Of a stretch of DNA of 64,000 nt, positions 32,320-43,632 are shown one piece after another. Within the stretch, counting starts at the first letter, position 1. Every line of letters starts with the position of its first letter. The translations under genes and the position numbers were made by a program. The notes beneath the pieces are model-generated. The model did not search any database. It worked only from the letters and a program-made list of their open reading frames with translations, and was not told where the DNA came from. The stretch is from Falciphora oryzae. Lineage: Eukaryota > Ascomycota > Sordariomycetes > Magnaporthales > Magnaporthaceae. The stretch is taken from NCBI GenBank assembly GCA_000733355.1, contig JNVV01000022.1, positions 391,384 through 455,383 on the forward strand, read 5' to 3'.

Positions 32320-33444
32320 ATGCCGCTTCTTTCGCTGCCCGACAAGGCCCTCGTGCCTATAATGCTGTATCTCGACCACGGCTCGCTACGCAACCTCGTC
32401 CTCGCGAGCCGTAAGGCCAAGTCGACACTCGAGAAGCACTTCCTCGTCTTCGAGTCCCAAGCCCACAAGAACCACCCGGAGACGCCCTGGGTGAAGGAGC
32501 TGCGCCATCTCACCTACCGAATCGTCGCGCTCCGATGCGTGTCGCAAGCTCGAGTACTCCGGCCATACGAGAAGCCCCCGGACGGACCTTTCCTCTGGAT
32601 CAAGTACCTGCGAGAATTCCGCCAGCGCTGCGAGGACGGGCCCCTCCCCGAGATCCCCGGCACCCCCAAGTGTCTTGCCGAGCTGGAAAAGGTTCTGAAG
32701 GCTGTAGACTGGTTCGCAGAGAAGATCCGACAGGGGACCATGGCCGCGACCAAAGACAGCAGCGGCCAGCTGAGCGCGGAGGAGAGCTACCGCTACCGCC
32801 GCGGGCTGCTTCTTTTCCAGCTCTACTGCGAGCTGTTTCGGCAGCCTTGGGGCCACCGGGACCTCGGCAAGAACGGCCGCGTCGCGGAGCAGACGAGCTT
32901 CATCCAGAGCCTGCCCTTTGTCCTCATTTGCGAGCTTGACGGCATATACGGCGCCATCGAAGAAATCGTCTTTCGGCACTTCAAGATGTGCTGCGGCCGG
33001 CGCGTCTCCTTCGCACTCCGCCCGGGTATGAGCCGCACGCCAAGCCCGGCCAAGATCGAGTGCATGTACAGCTTCGGCCTTGTATACCCCCACCGCCTCA
33101 TGAGAGGCTGCTGGGGCAGAGGGGAGTTCGAGAAAGACATCTGCGGCTGCCAGTTCGAGGGCCAGACCAACCGCTTCTTCAACCTGCCGATGCGGAAGTT
33201 CGCCAAGCTCGAGTTCTCCGAGACCTCCCTACACTACATGGTGAAAGAGTGGCCGCCCCTCGCCCCTAATACGCGGACAGGCTGGAAGGGCGTTCCCGAC
33301 GGCACGGATATCGAGAGCTGGATGTGCCGCAAGTTCTTCACGGGTCGCGAGGACGCCCTGGTCCGTCAACGGATCTTCCCGCTCGTCGTTGCCGACCGCG
33401 AGAATGCCAGAGGTTTAGCTTTCTGGGACGAAAAGAGGGCCTAG
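32320..33444 (+). CDS. F-box-like protein
   Basis: A 374-aa single-exon protein. The frame is open upstream but has no ATG, so I start at 32320, where the F-box begins almost at once (MPLLSLPDKALVPIMLYLDH, then GSLRNLVLASRKAKST). The rest is a globular-looking region with several Cys (FKMCCGRRVSF, DICGCQFEGQ) and Trp-rich segments. No catalytic motif is seen. It probably acts as a ubiquitin-ligase adaptor, as for other F-box proteins. It is the third F-box-type gene in the window and is not obviously a recent duplicate of the other two. The F-box is weaker than in the gene at 15875. Confidence 0.7.
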   Translation: MPLLSLPDKALVPIMLYLDHGSLRNLVLASRKAKSTLEKHFLVFESQAHKNHPETPWVKELRHLTYRIVALRCVSQARVLRPYEKPPDGPFLWIKYLREFRQRCEDGPLPEIPGTPKCLAELEKVLKAVDWFAEKIRQGTMAATKDSSGQLSAEESYRYRRGLLLFQLYCELFRQPWGHRDLGKNGRVAEQTSFIQSLPFVLICELDGIYGAIEEIVFRHFKMCCGRRVSFALRPGMSRTPSPAKIECMYSFGLVYPHRLMRGCWGRGEFEKDICGCQFEGQTNRFFNLPMRKFAKLEFSETSLHYMVKEWPPLAPNTRTGWKGVPDGTDIESWMCRKFFTGREDALVRQRIFPLVVADRENARGLAFWDEKRA

Positions 33445-34814
33445 TGCGCCCACGACGCCCTTGGGCTTTCCACGGACCATCCGGTGAGCTGGAAGAAGCT
33501 CGCCTGTCATCGGGCCCATCACGACCTGGTCCGCTCCGGCGCCCTGCCCATCGTCCCGTACGAACCGGCCCCTTACCCGCGCTCGACAGCGATCGACCTT
33601 CCCTGGCTGCGCACCCGGAGCCCGCCGAGACAGCCGGACCTGGCGCCATAATCGGAAGGAAGGGGAACGGCTCGAGCCGTCATCCTAGTTGCAAAGATGT
33701 GGAAATGTGAGATATGAAGGCGGGCAACAAGGGTACACACCGCAAAGGTGGACAAGGGGCTCCTAACGCGCTTGGGATGTCTGAAGCTCGGCATTCTGGA
33801 TCTGTATGGGCCGGGAACCGCCTGCTTACACCACGGTGGCAAGGAGTGAGTATTGGTTTCCCACACATTGTCCACCTATCGCGATCAATACTTTCGGGAT
33901 ATAGCGACGGTGTTGGGTTAAATATCGGGGTTTATAGGCGGCACGTGTGAACGGCAAATCCTTTGATACCCTTGGTTTCCCTTTTTGCTTGGGAATGGAA
34001 AAGGGGGGTCCCAGATATGGGAGCCCACTCTGCTTACTTGTGGGGGCTGAAGAGGCCGTTGGTAATTTTAAAGCCAATCTGCCCGCCGACATCTCCAGTC
34101 CCAAGGAAGAAGAGAGATGAGTTCTGGTGGATTTCATTTCTTACGGTCGCTGTTCTTTTCCCACGCGTCTTGAGTCACAGGACCCCCGACTGCCTGCTGT
34201 GATTGGCGATCCATTCCCATCTCGTGAAAAAGTCACTGCATCAAGCCTCTGCCAAGAACCAGGGTACCGTATCCCGCTAGGGTCACTCTCCAGACGCCTC
34301 TTGCTAGCGGTCCCTGGATGGCTAGACCGACGTGATTCGCATCCCCAAGATGCAGGAACAGGCGGTGTGTGTGGGGTCGGTCAGATCCTGGTGGCAGTGT
34401 AAGCGCGTCCTGTGAGGTGTATCGAATACGGAACACCCATCTTCAACCCCAGCCCTGCTGGCTGCTACTCACAGCCCCAACACCTTCGATGTTCCTCGAG
34501 GGGCTCAGCCGTCATGATAACCTGGGGCCAGCATCCTGCTTGAACAATGCTTGCATCACGCACCCTTGTATTCGAGACTGCCGGCCTGCGATAGGATTTA
34601 TAAATGCCGTGTTTATCCCACCAGCCGCGTCTCTTGACGTCGACTTGGTCCCAGATCCAGACACCCGTCTACCTCCTTGCCCGCACCAAATTTGCAGGTC
34701 AAGCTACGCGCTGGTTTTATTGTTGACAGCACTACTTCGCGGCTTGAATCTCAAACCACAGCTTCGTCAAACGCCGCTCACATTCGCTAGCAGAAGCTAG
34801 CGCCCGCCTGCACC
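33445..34814. other. Intergenic region upstream of the seven-TM gene
   Basis: No supported gene. Frames of about 60-140 aa are present without domains. It likely holds the 3' flank of the F-box-like gene and the promoter of the membrane protein. Confidence 0.45.
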
Positions 34815-36026
34815 ATGGCCGAACGATGGCCCTCTCGTTATCTCAGTATCGCCTTGAGCGGCATGTGGTGCCTCCCGTTCACCGTGTTCTTCGTCCTTAG
34901 TTTCTTCCTGGCCCGGCGCAGAGGCGACCCAGCGAGGGTGGCTGTGGTTTGGCTAAAAGTCCTCCTTGTTCCTGCAATATTGTCAGTACACCCGCTCTCG
35001 GTCGTCAAACGCGGCTCTCCGGTGGTCTGTCCGCCAGACTTGCTGACATCTGAGGATCGGGCATGTGCAGATACATCATATTTTACGTCATTGCTGTCGT
35101 AACTGCGGTTCTTCTCGAGCAGGGCCGCTATTATTCTTCTTACCGAACCCCTATGACCGCCGGTGGGTTTGAAGCTCTCCAGCGTCTCAACATCCGCTCC
35201 GCGACCGTCGGCATGTTCTTCGAGGACGCCACGGTCGCCCTGATCCTGTTCACATTTGTGGAGCTGGGCAACGGCTTCATGTATGCCCTCTCGCACCAGC
35301 GCACGATGCGCCAGAAGGTCTTCCGCTATCTCTCGCTATTCCTGGCGATCGTCCTCATCGCTATCGCAATCGCCTACGCTGCCCGCTACAGCATCGTCTA
35401 CGGCCGGTATTTGGAGGACAGCCGAGCGAGATACGGCGATATCGCCGCGGAAATGGCCGTTCTCGAGAAGCTCTATTCGGCACGCGCAATTCTTATTTGG
35501 ATCTTTACGCTTCCAACGATTGCGTACGCCGCTGTTGCGGTGCATTTCTGGAAGACGCAGCTCTTCGTTCGCGGAGTGAGTGATACCCTTTCTAATAACC
35601 TCAAGTCGCGGCCACGTCGCGTCAGCACCTGATCCTTCTGGCGACGAACTTGACTAACAGGTAACAATGTAAAAGATCACGATCGAGTTCCTCATTGCCA
35701 CTATCCTCATGCTTATTCGTGCCACATTCAACCTCGCTTACGAGGTGACATATACGATCAACAATCCAGGGTACTTTACGGACCCGCCGCTAGCGGTGTA
35801 CTACCTCTTCCCTATCTTCAACCATCTACCACTGGGCGTCGCCATCGTCCTGCTGTTTGTTGTCGCCATCCGCAAGAAGAAGGGCCTTTGGACCACCCGG
35901 CAGCCATTCCACGGCGGCGTCGAGACCGGCGACCAGGTTGTCCAGCAGCACGGATACGGACGGCCTACCGGCTGGCAGCCGCAGCAGCCTCAGCCGGTCC
36001 ACCACGGGGAGCCCCCGGGCTACTAA
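34815..36026 (+). CDS. Seven-transmembrane protein of unknown function
   Basis: A three-exon gene giving 340 aa: 34815-34981, 35071-35575 and 35676-36026. Intron 1 joins VPAIL to YIIFYVIAVV; intron 2 joins LFVRG to ITIEFLIATI, using an AAAAG acceptor. Seven hydrophobic segments are visible: near residues 11-34 (LSGMWCLPFTVFFVLSFFLA), 44-70, 96-125, 139-165, 182-205, 227-250 and 264-290. The short extracellular-type N-terminus and a hydrophilic Gln/Pro-rich C-tail (ending PPGY) fit an N-out 7TM topology like fungal receptor-like or RTA1-like proteins, but I see no diagnostic motif for either. It is convergent with the thioesterase gene 363 bp downstream. Confidence 0.8.
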
Positions 36027-36389
36027 ACTGTCTCCAAGAGACTCCCATGAACGGGCGCGGCTTCAGTCGTGAGACGCACTCGAGATAATCCCGGAGACCG
36101 AGGATACCTACTGCTTTGTCTCCTAGTTTGGCAGTTGCAGGGGCGGCCAGATGGTCAATGTTTTTTTTTTATGGGTTATTTTGCCGTTTCCCTCCTTCCA
36201 CCTCTTTTCCATGCCCCTTTTGATTACTTCCTTGTGCTTGGACAGGAAGGATATACATCTTGGTACGTTGTACGTTGCAAATGATTGATATGTGCCGTAT
36301 ACGAGCGCGCGGCGTCTTTGGTTGTCTACAACATGCAGTCTATAGATCTATTTATACCCATTATGCCTGCTTTGTGCCACGAGACTCGA
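36027..36389. other. Short convergent intergenic region
   Basis: Shared 3' flanks of the 7TM gene and the thioesterase gene, with a run of 10 T at about 36163-36172 and an A/T-rich segment at 36250-36360. Nothing else is seen. Confidence 0.5.
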
Positions 36390-37094
36390 TCAGTTTCCGC
36401 TCGTTTCCTCGGGATCAGGAACACCCTCGGGCAGCGCAAATAGAGGCCGGGCACTTGGCCAAGCCTTGGCAACAAACCTAATTTGGCGTTAGCAGACCTA
36501 TACATCGTGGACTGAACGGGTATCAGGGTCTCACTTTGTGTGGCTCCCTCGGGCGGCCAACTCTCCTTTGGCGTTTTGAAAGACCACTGTCGTGTAGGCC
36601 AGTGTCTTGCCGACTATGTCAAAAACGATGTTAATATGATAAGGCATTCAGTTGTACCTGCATTGGAACGCGCGCAGGATGTGCCTACTCTTATCGCAGG
36701 TTGCGGTTCCGGTAAGCTTGTCGCCAGCAACGCCGCCACCGCTTACGTATGTCACTATTTAGGCACGAACGGTCAGTGGGTCCCAATGGTACAGACTTTG
36801 CCCATGAGGACAAGTGCGGGAATATGCGACGAGGCTCTGTGCATACCGTTCAAATCCGTCGATACGCCGGTGGCGTAAAGTCCCATGGAAGCCACAGCGA
36901 GAGATCCTCCCAGATCCACCATGCTGGCTAGGGTGCCACCGTGGATGGCCTTCATGCGATTCTGACGGACAGACAAAGTCAGCGGGCGTCAGGCTAGTCT
37001 GTTTATCAGTTAGCTGTGAAGAGCCTACGGTATGGTCCTTGTGGATGTCTAGCTCAAAGTCGACCCTGCCCTTCCGGGCATCCTTGATGCGGAA
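36390..37094 (-). CDS. Hotdog-fold (4HBT/PaaI-like) acyl-CoA thioesterase, 5' end unresolved
   Basis: The gene is split into short exons and shows only when spliced: 37029-37094, 36847-36961, 36689-36754, 36535-36613 and 36390-36477. All junctions keep frame: HKDHT/NRMKAIHGG, STDLN-V/TYVSGGG, TCDK-I/GKTLAY and SHT-K/FVAKAW. The joined product has the 4HBT core: AIHGGTLASMVDLGGSLAVA, then TGVSTDLNVTYVSGGGVAGD, then GKTLAYTTVVFQNAKGELAA and RGSHTKFV. The HGG motif and following Asp-containing helix are the usual active-site region. Such proteins (ACOT13/THEM type) hydrolyse acyl-CoA, often in mitochondria. The first exon or exons are uncertain: a further in-phase exon candidate ends at 37141 (GT at 37140) and extends to about 37227, reading LEDIKLTHIGRTS. 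The C-terminus ends PDPEETSGN. Confidence 0.8.
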
Positions 37095-38065
37095 CTAGTG
37101 GATGTCAGTGAGAGTTAGCGTAGGCTTGAGGCAAGGTTACAGAGTGTATCTTGGAGAATGCCCACGTTGTTGGTTCCAAGAAGTCTAAGGAGGTACGGCC
37201 GATATGTGTCAACTTGATATCCTCCAGGGATTGCGCCTCAAAGCACTACCTATGTAGGTACATCATAGGTCCCCTAGGTCTGCTTCATGGTCAAGGCTGG
37301 AGCGAGCTTGCGCACTGACCTGGGCTCCAGTCCAGATTCTTTCCAGAAAGATCTCAGTACCTGGTTGTACGTCACGCGCCCAGTATCAGCAAAGCGTCTG
37401 TGTGAGCAACAATCTTGATACCTTCACCCAGGGCCCCTCAGCAGCGAGCAATCCTTGGGGCGGGCGACCCAAGACTTACAGCGTTGACAAACGCCGCAGG
37501 CTTCAATTGCTTTGCTGCCATTATCAGGTCCTTTACAACCTAGCCGTTGCTCAGTCACTATTCACGCTCGTTATGTTCTGGGAGACGTAGCGAGCGAGGT
37601 GGACATTGAGGTTCCAGGGCTTGTCGGAGTCGTCAAGCCGGCTCCTCGGCAATGATGCATGGAAGGTCCAGGTGCCGACTGAGTGACATAATATGTGGGG
37701 CCGACCAGCTCCAAGGCTCCACTGGCGGATTCTCGATGCGGAAAACGCACGTGCTCACAAATTATGTAATGCTCACTGCTGCAGCATCTCCATCCCAAAC
37801 AGCCCTGTCCAAGCAGCCGCAGCCTCTATAATCCCATTTTATTTCCTCGCGAGCATGCATTTCGAGTCCCGCTAGGCCGCCGCCGCATCTGACCTCGCGG
37901 ATAGACGCCAGCGCGCCTACCTGGGGTAGCTTGGCCCGGGACTAGGCAACTGCACCATCACGGAGAATGCATATGGTGGCGCATCACTCGAGCCGGCTTC
38001 GGATGCGAGCACGAGGACACGCCCTTCCCGACCTCAACTAGTCCGCAGTCGCCGCCGCCGCCGCC
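37095..38065. other. Region holding the thioesterase 5' end and the TFB2 promoter
   Basis: One or two short 5' exons of the thioesterase probably lie at about 37141-37380 on the minus strand. A minus-strand stretch at about 37570-37680 reads somewhat like coding sequence (SRLDDSDKPWNLNVHLARYV) but I cannot place it in a gene. The last 150 bp are the leader of TFB2. Confidence 0.35.
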
Positions 38066-39556
38066 ATGTCTGCGCCTATCATCACCCTCTCCGACTACTT
38101 GGAGAGGCAGTCGGGGACCACGTTTAAGAAACTCTACCAGCAGCCGTCGACCGCCTTCGCCATTTTCCGCCGAATGCTCCCGAGTCTGGCCAAGACCGTC
38201 GTCATGGCCCTCCTCTACATGCCCAAGCCGCTCTCCCTCGCCGACCTGGACACGTGGGCCAAGCCCGACTCGCGCAAGCACAAGGACCACGCTCTCTCGA
38301 TCCTGCGCGTCCTCCACATCGTGCTGATCACAGCGCCGAGCAAGGAGAAACCGCAGGAGGTGTCGCTGACGCCCAACTTCAAGAAGTCGCTGCGCCTCGC
38401 CCTCGAGGGCGGCGGATCTAGCCACAACACCTTCGGCGTTCCCTCCTCCCTGCCTGTCCCGCAAAACGTCGACATTCCGTTTCTCGATAAGTTCGCCCGT
38501 ACTAGGTGGGACGCGATTCTGCACTATGTTGTGAACAGCGTTGAGGGCGACGAATTCGCCCAGCGCCCGAGCAAGAGGCTACATTCCGGAGGATCCAAGC
38601 TGCAGGACACAGTCAAGGAGCTGCTGGTGGCCGGCGGGCTGGTCGAGAGACGAGGTGGCACCATTACCATCACCAAGACTGGCTTCACGTTCCTGCTGCA
38701 AGAATCCAACGCGCAGGTATGGACGCTGCTGTTGCAGTGGCTCGAGGCAGTCAACGCAGCCGGCGGAGACCACTCGGTCATGGCAGTTGATATGCTCAGC
38801 TTCCTGTTCATGCTGGGCACGCTCGAGCTCGGCCAAGCCTACGACACGGAGGAGCTGTCGGAGCAGCGGCGCAACATGCTACCCAGCCTGGTCGATTTTG
38901 GCCTGGTCTACATACCTCCCGGAAACACGAGCCAGTACTTCCCGACGCGGCTGGCAACCACCCTTACGAGCGGTTCGTCAGCGCTGCGTAGCGCCAGCTC
39001 AGCCCTGGCTGCAGCAACTGCTGAGGGCCCTAACGCGTCAGGCGGCGGGCAGGGCGAGGCAACCAAGGGCTGCCTCATCATCGAGACGAACTACCGATTA
39101 TACGCATACACGAGCACACCGCTGCAGATCGCAATCTTGAACCTCTTCGCGACGCTGAATTTCCGGTTCGCCGGCATGGTGACGGGGCGCATCACTCGAC
39201 AGTCCATCAAGCAGGCCATCTCGTATGGCATCACGGCCGACCAGGTTATCGAGTACCTGGCGGCGCACGCGCACGAGCAGATGCACCGGACAGCGGCGCT
39301 GCGCAAGAGGCCAGTGCTGCCACCCACGGTGGTGGATCAGATCCGACTGTGGCAGCTCGAGACGGAGCGCATGAAGACCATGCGCGGATTCCTATTCCGC
39401 GACTTCGACAGCCAGGCCGAATACGACGACCTCGCCAAGTACGCCGACGAGATCGGCGTGCTACTCTGGCGCAGCGACGCAAGGCAACTCTTCTTCGCCA
39501 GCAAGGTCGACCAGCTCAGCGTGTTCCTCAAGGCGAGGAAGAAGGCCGCGCAGTAG
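38066..39556 (+). CDS. TFB2: TFIIH core subunit Tfb2 (p52/GTF2H4 homologue)
   Basis: A 496-aa single-exon protein, of the size expected for Tfb2. This subunit of the general transcription and nucleotide-excision-repair factor TFIIH anchors and stimulates the XPB/Ssl2 ATPase in the nucleus. Features: an N-terminal region with LSDYLERQSGTTFKKLYQQP and AFAIFRRMLPSLAKTVVMAL; middle winged-helix-like repeats (RWDAILHYVVNS, VKELLVAGGLVERR, ITKTGFTFLLQE); the conserved FLFMLGTLELGQAYDTEELS; GCLIIETNYRLYAYTSTPLQ; and the C-terminal Tfb5-binding part (VVDQIRLWQLETERMKTMRG, then FLFRDFDSQAEYDDLAKYA). An Ala/Ser/Gly-rich insertion lies near residues 309-332. The gene stands alone. Confidence 0.96.
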   Translation: MSAPIITLSDYLERQSGTTFKKLYQQPSTAFAIFRRMLPSLAKTVVMALLYMPKPLSLADLDTWAKPDSRKHKDHALSILRVLHIVLITAPSKEKPQEVSLTPNFKKSLRLALEGGGSSHNTFGVPSSLPVPQNVDIPFLDKFARTRWDAILHYVVNSVEGDEFAQRPSKRLHSGGSKLQDTVKELLVAGGLVERRGGTITITKTGFTFLLQESNAQVWTLLLQWLEAVNAAGGDHSVMAVDMLSFLFMLGTLELGQAYDTEELSEQRRNMLPSLVDFGLVYIPPGNTSQYFPTRLATTLTSGSSALRSASSALAAATAEGPNASGGGQGEATKGCLIIETNYRLYAYTSTPLQIAILNLFATLNFRFAGMVTGRITRQSIKQAISYGITADQVIEYLAAHAHEQMHRTAALRKRPVLPPTVVDQIRLWQLETERMKTMRGFLFRDFDSQAEYDDLAKYADEIGVLLWRSDARQLFFASKVDQLSVFLKARKKAAQ

Positions 39557-40474
39557 CGGCGACCAGAGGGCCACCTCTGACGACTCGTCCATGCTAGATA
39601 CGCTTTTCTACCATCAGCGTCTCTATTATCTCTTCGTTTTTTTTTTTTCTTTTTCCTTTTGGTTGCTCCTCTAAATGGCGTTTTGGGGTGGGTCCGCATG
39701 CAACTCAGGTTTTGGAATCGGTTGGCAATAGGCAATAGAAGGAAAAGCTACCACCATGTTCACAGCTGTTGTTTTGACATTGGATGACATCATACCATTT
39801 AGATCCTAGCTACTAGAGGTGTTTTTTTTAGACATACACTCATCGAGGTTGCTTGCTGGGCTCGCGATGTCCGCTCTGTCGCGGGAGGCCAATGTCGCGG
39901 AGAAACGTCAGGAACTCCCCTGCCCCAGTCCCTCCTCCCCTTCCGAAACTGTGAGCTCTGGTCTGCGCGTCTTCCATGGCTCCACGCACCGTACCTTTTG
40001 CCTCTGCAGGATCATGGATACCAGCTGGCAGATGGCCGATGGGCACCTCCCCTGCCCCGCCCAGAGTCCCCGGCTCGATAGGCCGCGCTTGCCTCCCAAG
40101 TCCTTACCCAGGCCAAAGCAAGCGCGTCTGGGGACCGTCTTGCTCCAGGTGGGCGACCAGACTCGCTTTCTCCAAGAGCAGCACACGACGACCGAGACTC
40201 GGTGTTTCGTCAACATCTGCTGTTTTCCCACCCTTCTTCTTGAAACCATTCTTCCTTGCTTCTTGTCTTGGTGTCCTCCACGTCATCCCAGCCGCAGACA
40301 TCTTGTTAGCATCTCGTGGCCCTCGTTCTCACATTACTCTCAGATTCGGGTCACCTCAGTTTTTGCTGTCACTTTGTCCTCATTCTTCCCACGCTACGCA
40401 GCTCGTTGCCCCATTGGCTTCTTGCTTTCGTCTGATTTTTCCAGTCCTACAACATCTTCCATTGCCTGCAAGCC
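39557..40474. other. Intergenic region with T-rich and CT-rich tracts
   Basis: 3' flank of TFB2 (T tract at about 39638-39660) and a CT-rich leader before the ATG at 40475. No supported gene. Confidence 0.45.
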
Positions 40475-43125
40475 ATGTCTGATCAGGCCGTCTTGGATCC
40501 TCACCTCGAACCAGATCTACTAGAATCAGGTCCGCAAGAAAGCACCCCCCAGATACCGGCTTCGGCAGAAGAGATCTGTCCGGCCGAGACATCGACCCCA
40601 GAGGTATCACCCACGCCCGCCGAGGAACTGCTGCTCGGCTCTGGCTCGTCTGAGGAGCTACCTGGGCCCACATTCCCGGACTACGCCAGGGCGCCGTCTA
40701 CCTCGGTGCCGCCTGCTCTTCCTGTCCGCTCTCCCAGTCGCCACCGCGTCAACAGCCGTGCCGTGAGGAACATCGTCTTCCGTGGCAGGTCGTCCTCCCC
40801 GACCAAGCCTGGATCCTTGACCAAGTCAGCGATCTCCTCGATCAGGTCGGACAGGCGCAAGCACAAGGCCTCCCACGGCGAGGCTTTTTTTGGAGTCTCA
40901 TTTTCTTCCGACGACGCGCCTGAGTCTCCCGCACTCTCTCTCCGGGAGATCCGCTTCCCACGCAACAGCAGAAAGGACCTTGATTCCTGCGGACCAGGCG
41001 GGCCAGACGGACCAGACGGTTACTTCTTCACCGACCCCGGCAAGCCAACCCTCACCAACACAGCAAACTTCTGCGACCTGGGCGACAGCTCGGACTTGCA
41101 AGAGAACGGCTACGACCCCAGCGACGACGGCGGCACTATACGCTCTTTCGGCTCGCAACAGCAGGAGGGCGAGCATCTGGCCGGCAAGCAACCGTCTCAC
41201 AACCCACCAGGCAGCCGCCCCAGCAACTCCGAAGACTCCCCCCAGACTTCATTCACTCGCGCTAACCTGGACGACTTTACAAACGCTCCCTGGACTCACT
41301 ACGTCAAGACATTGTCGTCTTTCCGTGTTCTCTGGGTGGATCTCATCGTCGCCTCGTTTGTGATCGTTTCGGCCCTGGGAACCTCGACGGCGAAGAACCT
41401 GTACTCAACTGCTCTCTTCGACTGTCGCTTGGTCTGGGCTCTTATCCACATCTGGGTCGACTTCTTCCGCACTATTCTTCAGGCCATCCATCTCTCTCTG
41501 GGGCTGTGGCTTGGATACCTCGGTTTATGCTGCCTCAAGCGCCTCCCCGAGAACTTCGTCGGAGACCTGGTCATTAACTGCGCTACCGCCCTCAACCGCG
41601 CCTGGACCAAGCTCTATCGCTGGATCACCTTCAACAACGAAGCGTTCCCTCATCCTGTATCTTCTGTTCTTCCCTATCTGTGGCAAGTCTTCGTCCCAAG
41701 ATGGTTCGTTCCCCTCGGCCGCTTCCACCGGCCGACAGACGCGAAACCAGACTCCCAAGATTCTCAGGCGGAAGACGAAACGCCGGGCTCGCCTCAATCC
41801 CCAAGCAATCCCCGCCAGAGCTGCCAGCAGATTCTTGCACAAGACCCCCCAGAGAAGATGAAGATCTCGGCACAGAAGCCGATCCAACTCGATGCCCACC
41901 AAGGCTCGCCGAAGAAGGCAGCTCGTCACAGCAAGCAAAGTCCGGCGAGCAAGTCGCCTCGACACATGTCGGCAGGGTCGGCGCTCAGGCAGATGAAGAT
42001 GAAAGGACTGTGGTCGCCTCCGGGCCAAGAGAGCCACGTCGGATTGTCGATGTACTAGGTCTGCGGAGGAGACCTAAGTCTCCAAAGCGACGGCTCGATA
42101 TCAGCGCGCCAGTCGGCCCTGTCCTGTACAACGGCAAGCTCGTGTCTCCGGAACCTTCAACCGCCGTCTCTCTCACCACTGCCTACCCTGTGCAGCCGAC
42201 ATATCAGCCTCGCAAGGCCAGTCAGCCTCATGAGAGCATCCAGCCCTCGGACTCGGAAGCAGATGCTCCGGCTGCTTCTACTCTCCGCATTCCAAAGTCT
42301 CGTACTTTTACCGTCTTATCCAGCATATCTCATTCTCTTTCCAGAGCATCGCTTGGGAGCTTCGGATCAAACCGCAACGTCAGCAACTCATCGACGAGCA
42401 CTAGCACTTCATGTCGTGACGGCCTGAAACAGAAAAGGCACGCACAGGCGCGAGTTTCCCTCCCTCGGGCTGTCGGCAGGAAGTCACTGGAGTCCCAAGC
42501 CGACACTAGTCCTGTACCACCCCTTACACTGAATCCCCGCCTAGTCACCACGGCGATGCCGCATTCGTACTGGGCTGGCCGCTTCTCGGCTCTTCACGAC
42601 CGCTTCCACTCGGAGCTCCTCGGCCCCAAGAACTTGGAGATTATGGTTAACGCGCACGCATCGCTTTCAGCCCTACCTAATCAGGACGGCACGGCCGAGC
42701 AGAAATTAGCATACAAGGCAGCATGCATGAAATCCTCGGCCACGTCCTCAGACATTGTGCATCGCCCTCGGGTCACATCGGACAGCAAGAAGGCGCAGAT
42801 ACGCGATGCCGAGCTTCTAGAAGACGAAGACAACCGTTGTCGTCGCGTGTTTCTGCACCTCGAGACCATGTGTCTTACCAAAGAGGCGCGCGGGAGCCTG
42901 CAGGCTTTCCAGCAGGAGTACGCCCGCAAAATGAAGCGTCCAGGACTCCTACCCCAGGGTGGCAGCATGGAAGACCGCGGCTTCATCTCGCGCCTGATAT
43001 CCGGAGGGAAGGTCGCCCCTGCAAAGGTTACCGTCACCGTCGGCAAAACGAACATTGCCGAGCCGCCCAAAACTGGTGGACTGGGGAAACAATTCGGCTA
43101 TTTGTACGCCGCTGCTCCTTACTAG
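40475..43125 (+). CDS. Large unknown protein with two hydrophobic segments; frame changes in the middle
   Basis: Two long frames, 40475-42058 and one entering at about 41680 and ending at 43125, overlap by about 380 bp in a -1 relation and are most simply one gene. The first part is acidic/Ser/Pro-rich and then has two hydrophobic stretches near residues 288-305 (WVDLIVASFVIVSALG) and 319-354 (LVWALIHIWVDFF and following). The last part, in the other frame, has RRRPKSPKRRLDISAPVGPV, SYWAGRFSALHDRFHSELLG and RCRRVFLHLETMCLTKEARG and ends GYLYAAAPY. A 59-bp intron at 41680-41738 (weak donor GTGGCA, acceptor CGACAG) would join them into 863 aa; 41657-41820 is another candidate. I recognise no family. 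The gene is convergent with the TANGO2-like gene. Confidence 0.65.
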
Positions 43126-43632
43126 GCACGCTGCTCAGTCTTCTCATCTCCATGTTCTTTTCGTTTTCTTTCCCCATGTCTTATCAGTTCAGTCTATACA
43201 TCGTGACTTTCTTGTTGTTGTTTTCTTATTGGTGGTGGTTTGGGACGGGATTTACGCACGCATCACGTATTCTCAAAGTCCGAGTCGTCAATGTCTGATA
43301 CGTCTCCTAGTTATTCTTTCTGCATACGGTAGCTGTGAAGTTCGGTGCTCGGATTTTGTCATTGTTAGAGTTCGTCCAGGGCAACCTGAAGGTGGTTAAT
43401 GGCTGGTGCAGAAATATTTTATCCGCAGAGTGCCTGACGCCCATTGCGGGTATGGATCTTGCCCTAACCAAGAGGAGAATTCTCTAGACTAAAGAAAAGC
43501 AAACCCCATGTCCGTCTCTGACAAAGAATGAGAACCCAAGTCCTACAGTCTGGCCATATACATACGTTCCTCGTCACCAGATACCAAGACCGAATCCTGA
43601 GGCTCCCCCATCGAGGTCCAGCCGCGGCCTAG
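43126..43632. other. Convergent intergenic region
   Basis: 3' flanks of the neighbouring genes, T-rich near 43140-43240. No gene is seen. Confidence 0.5.
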
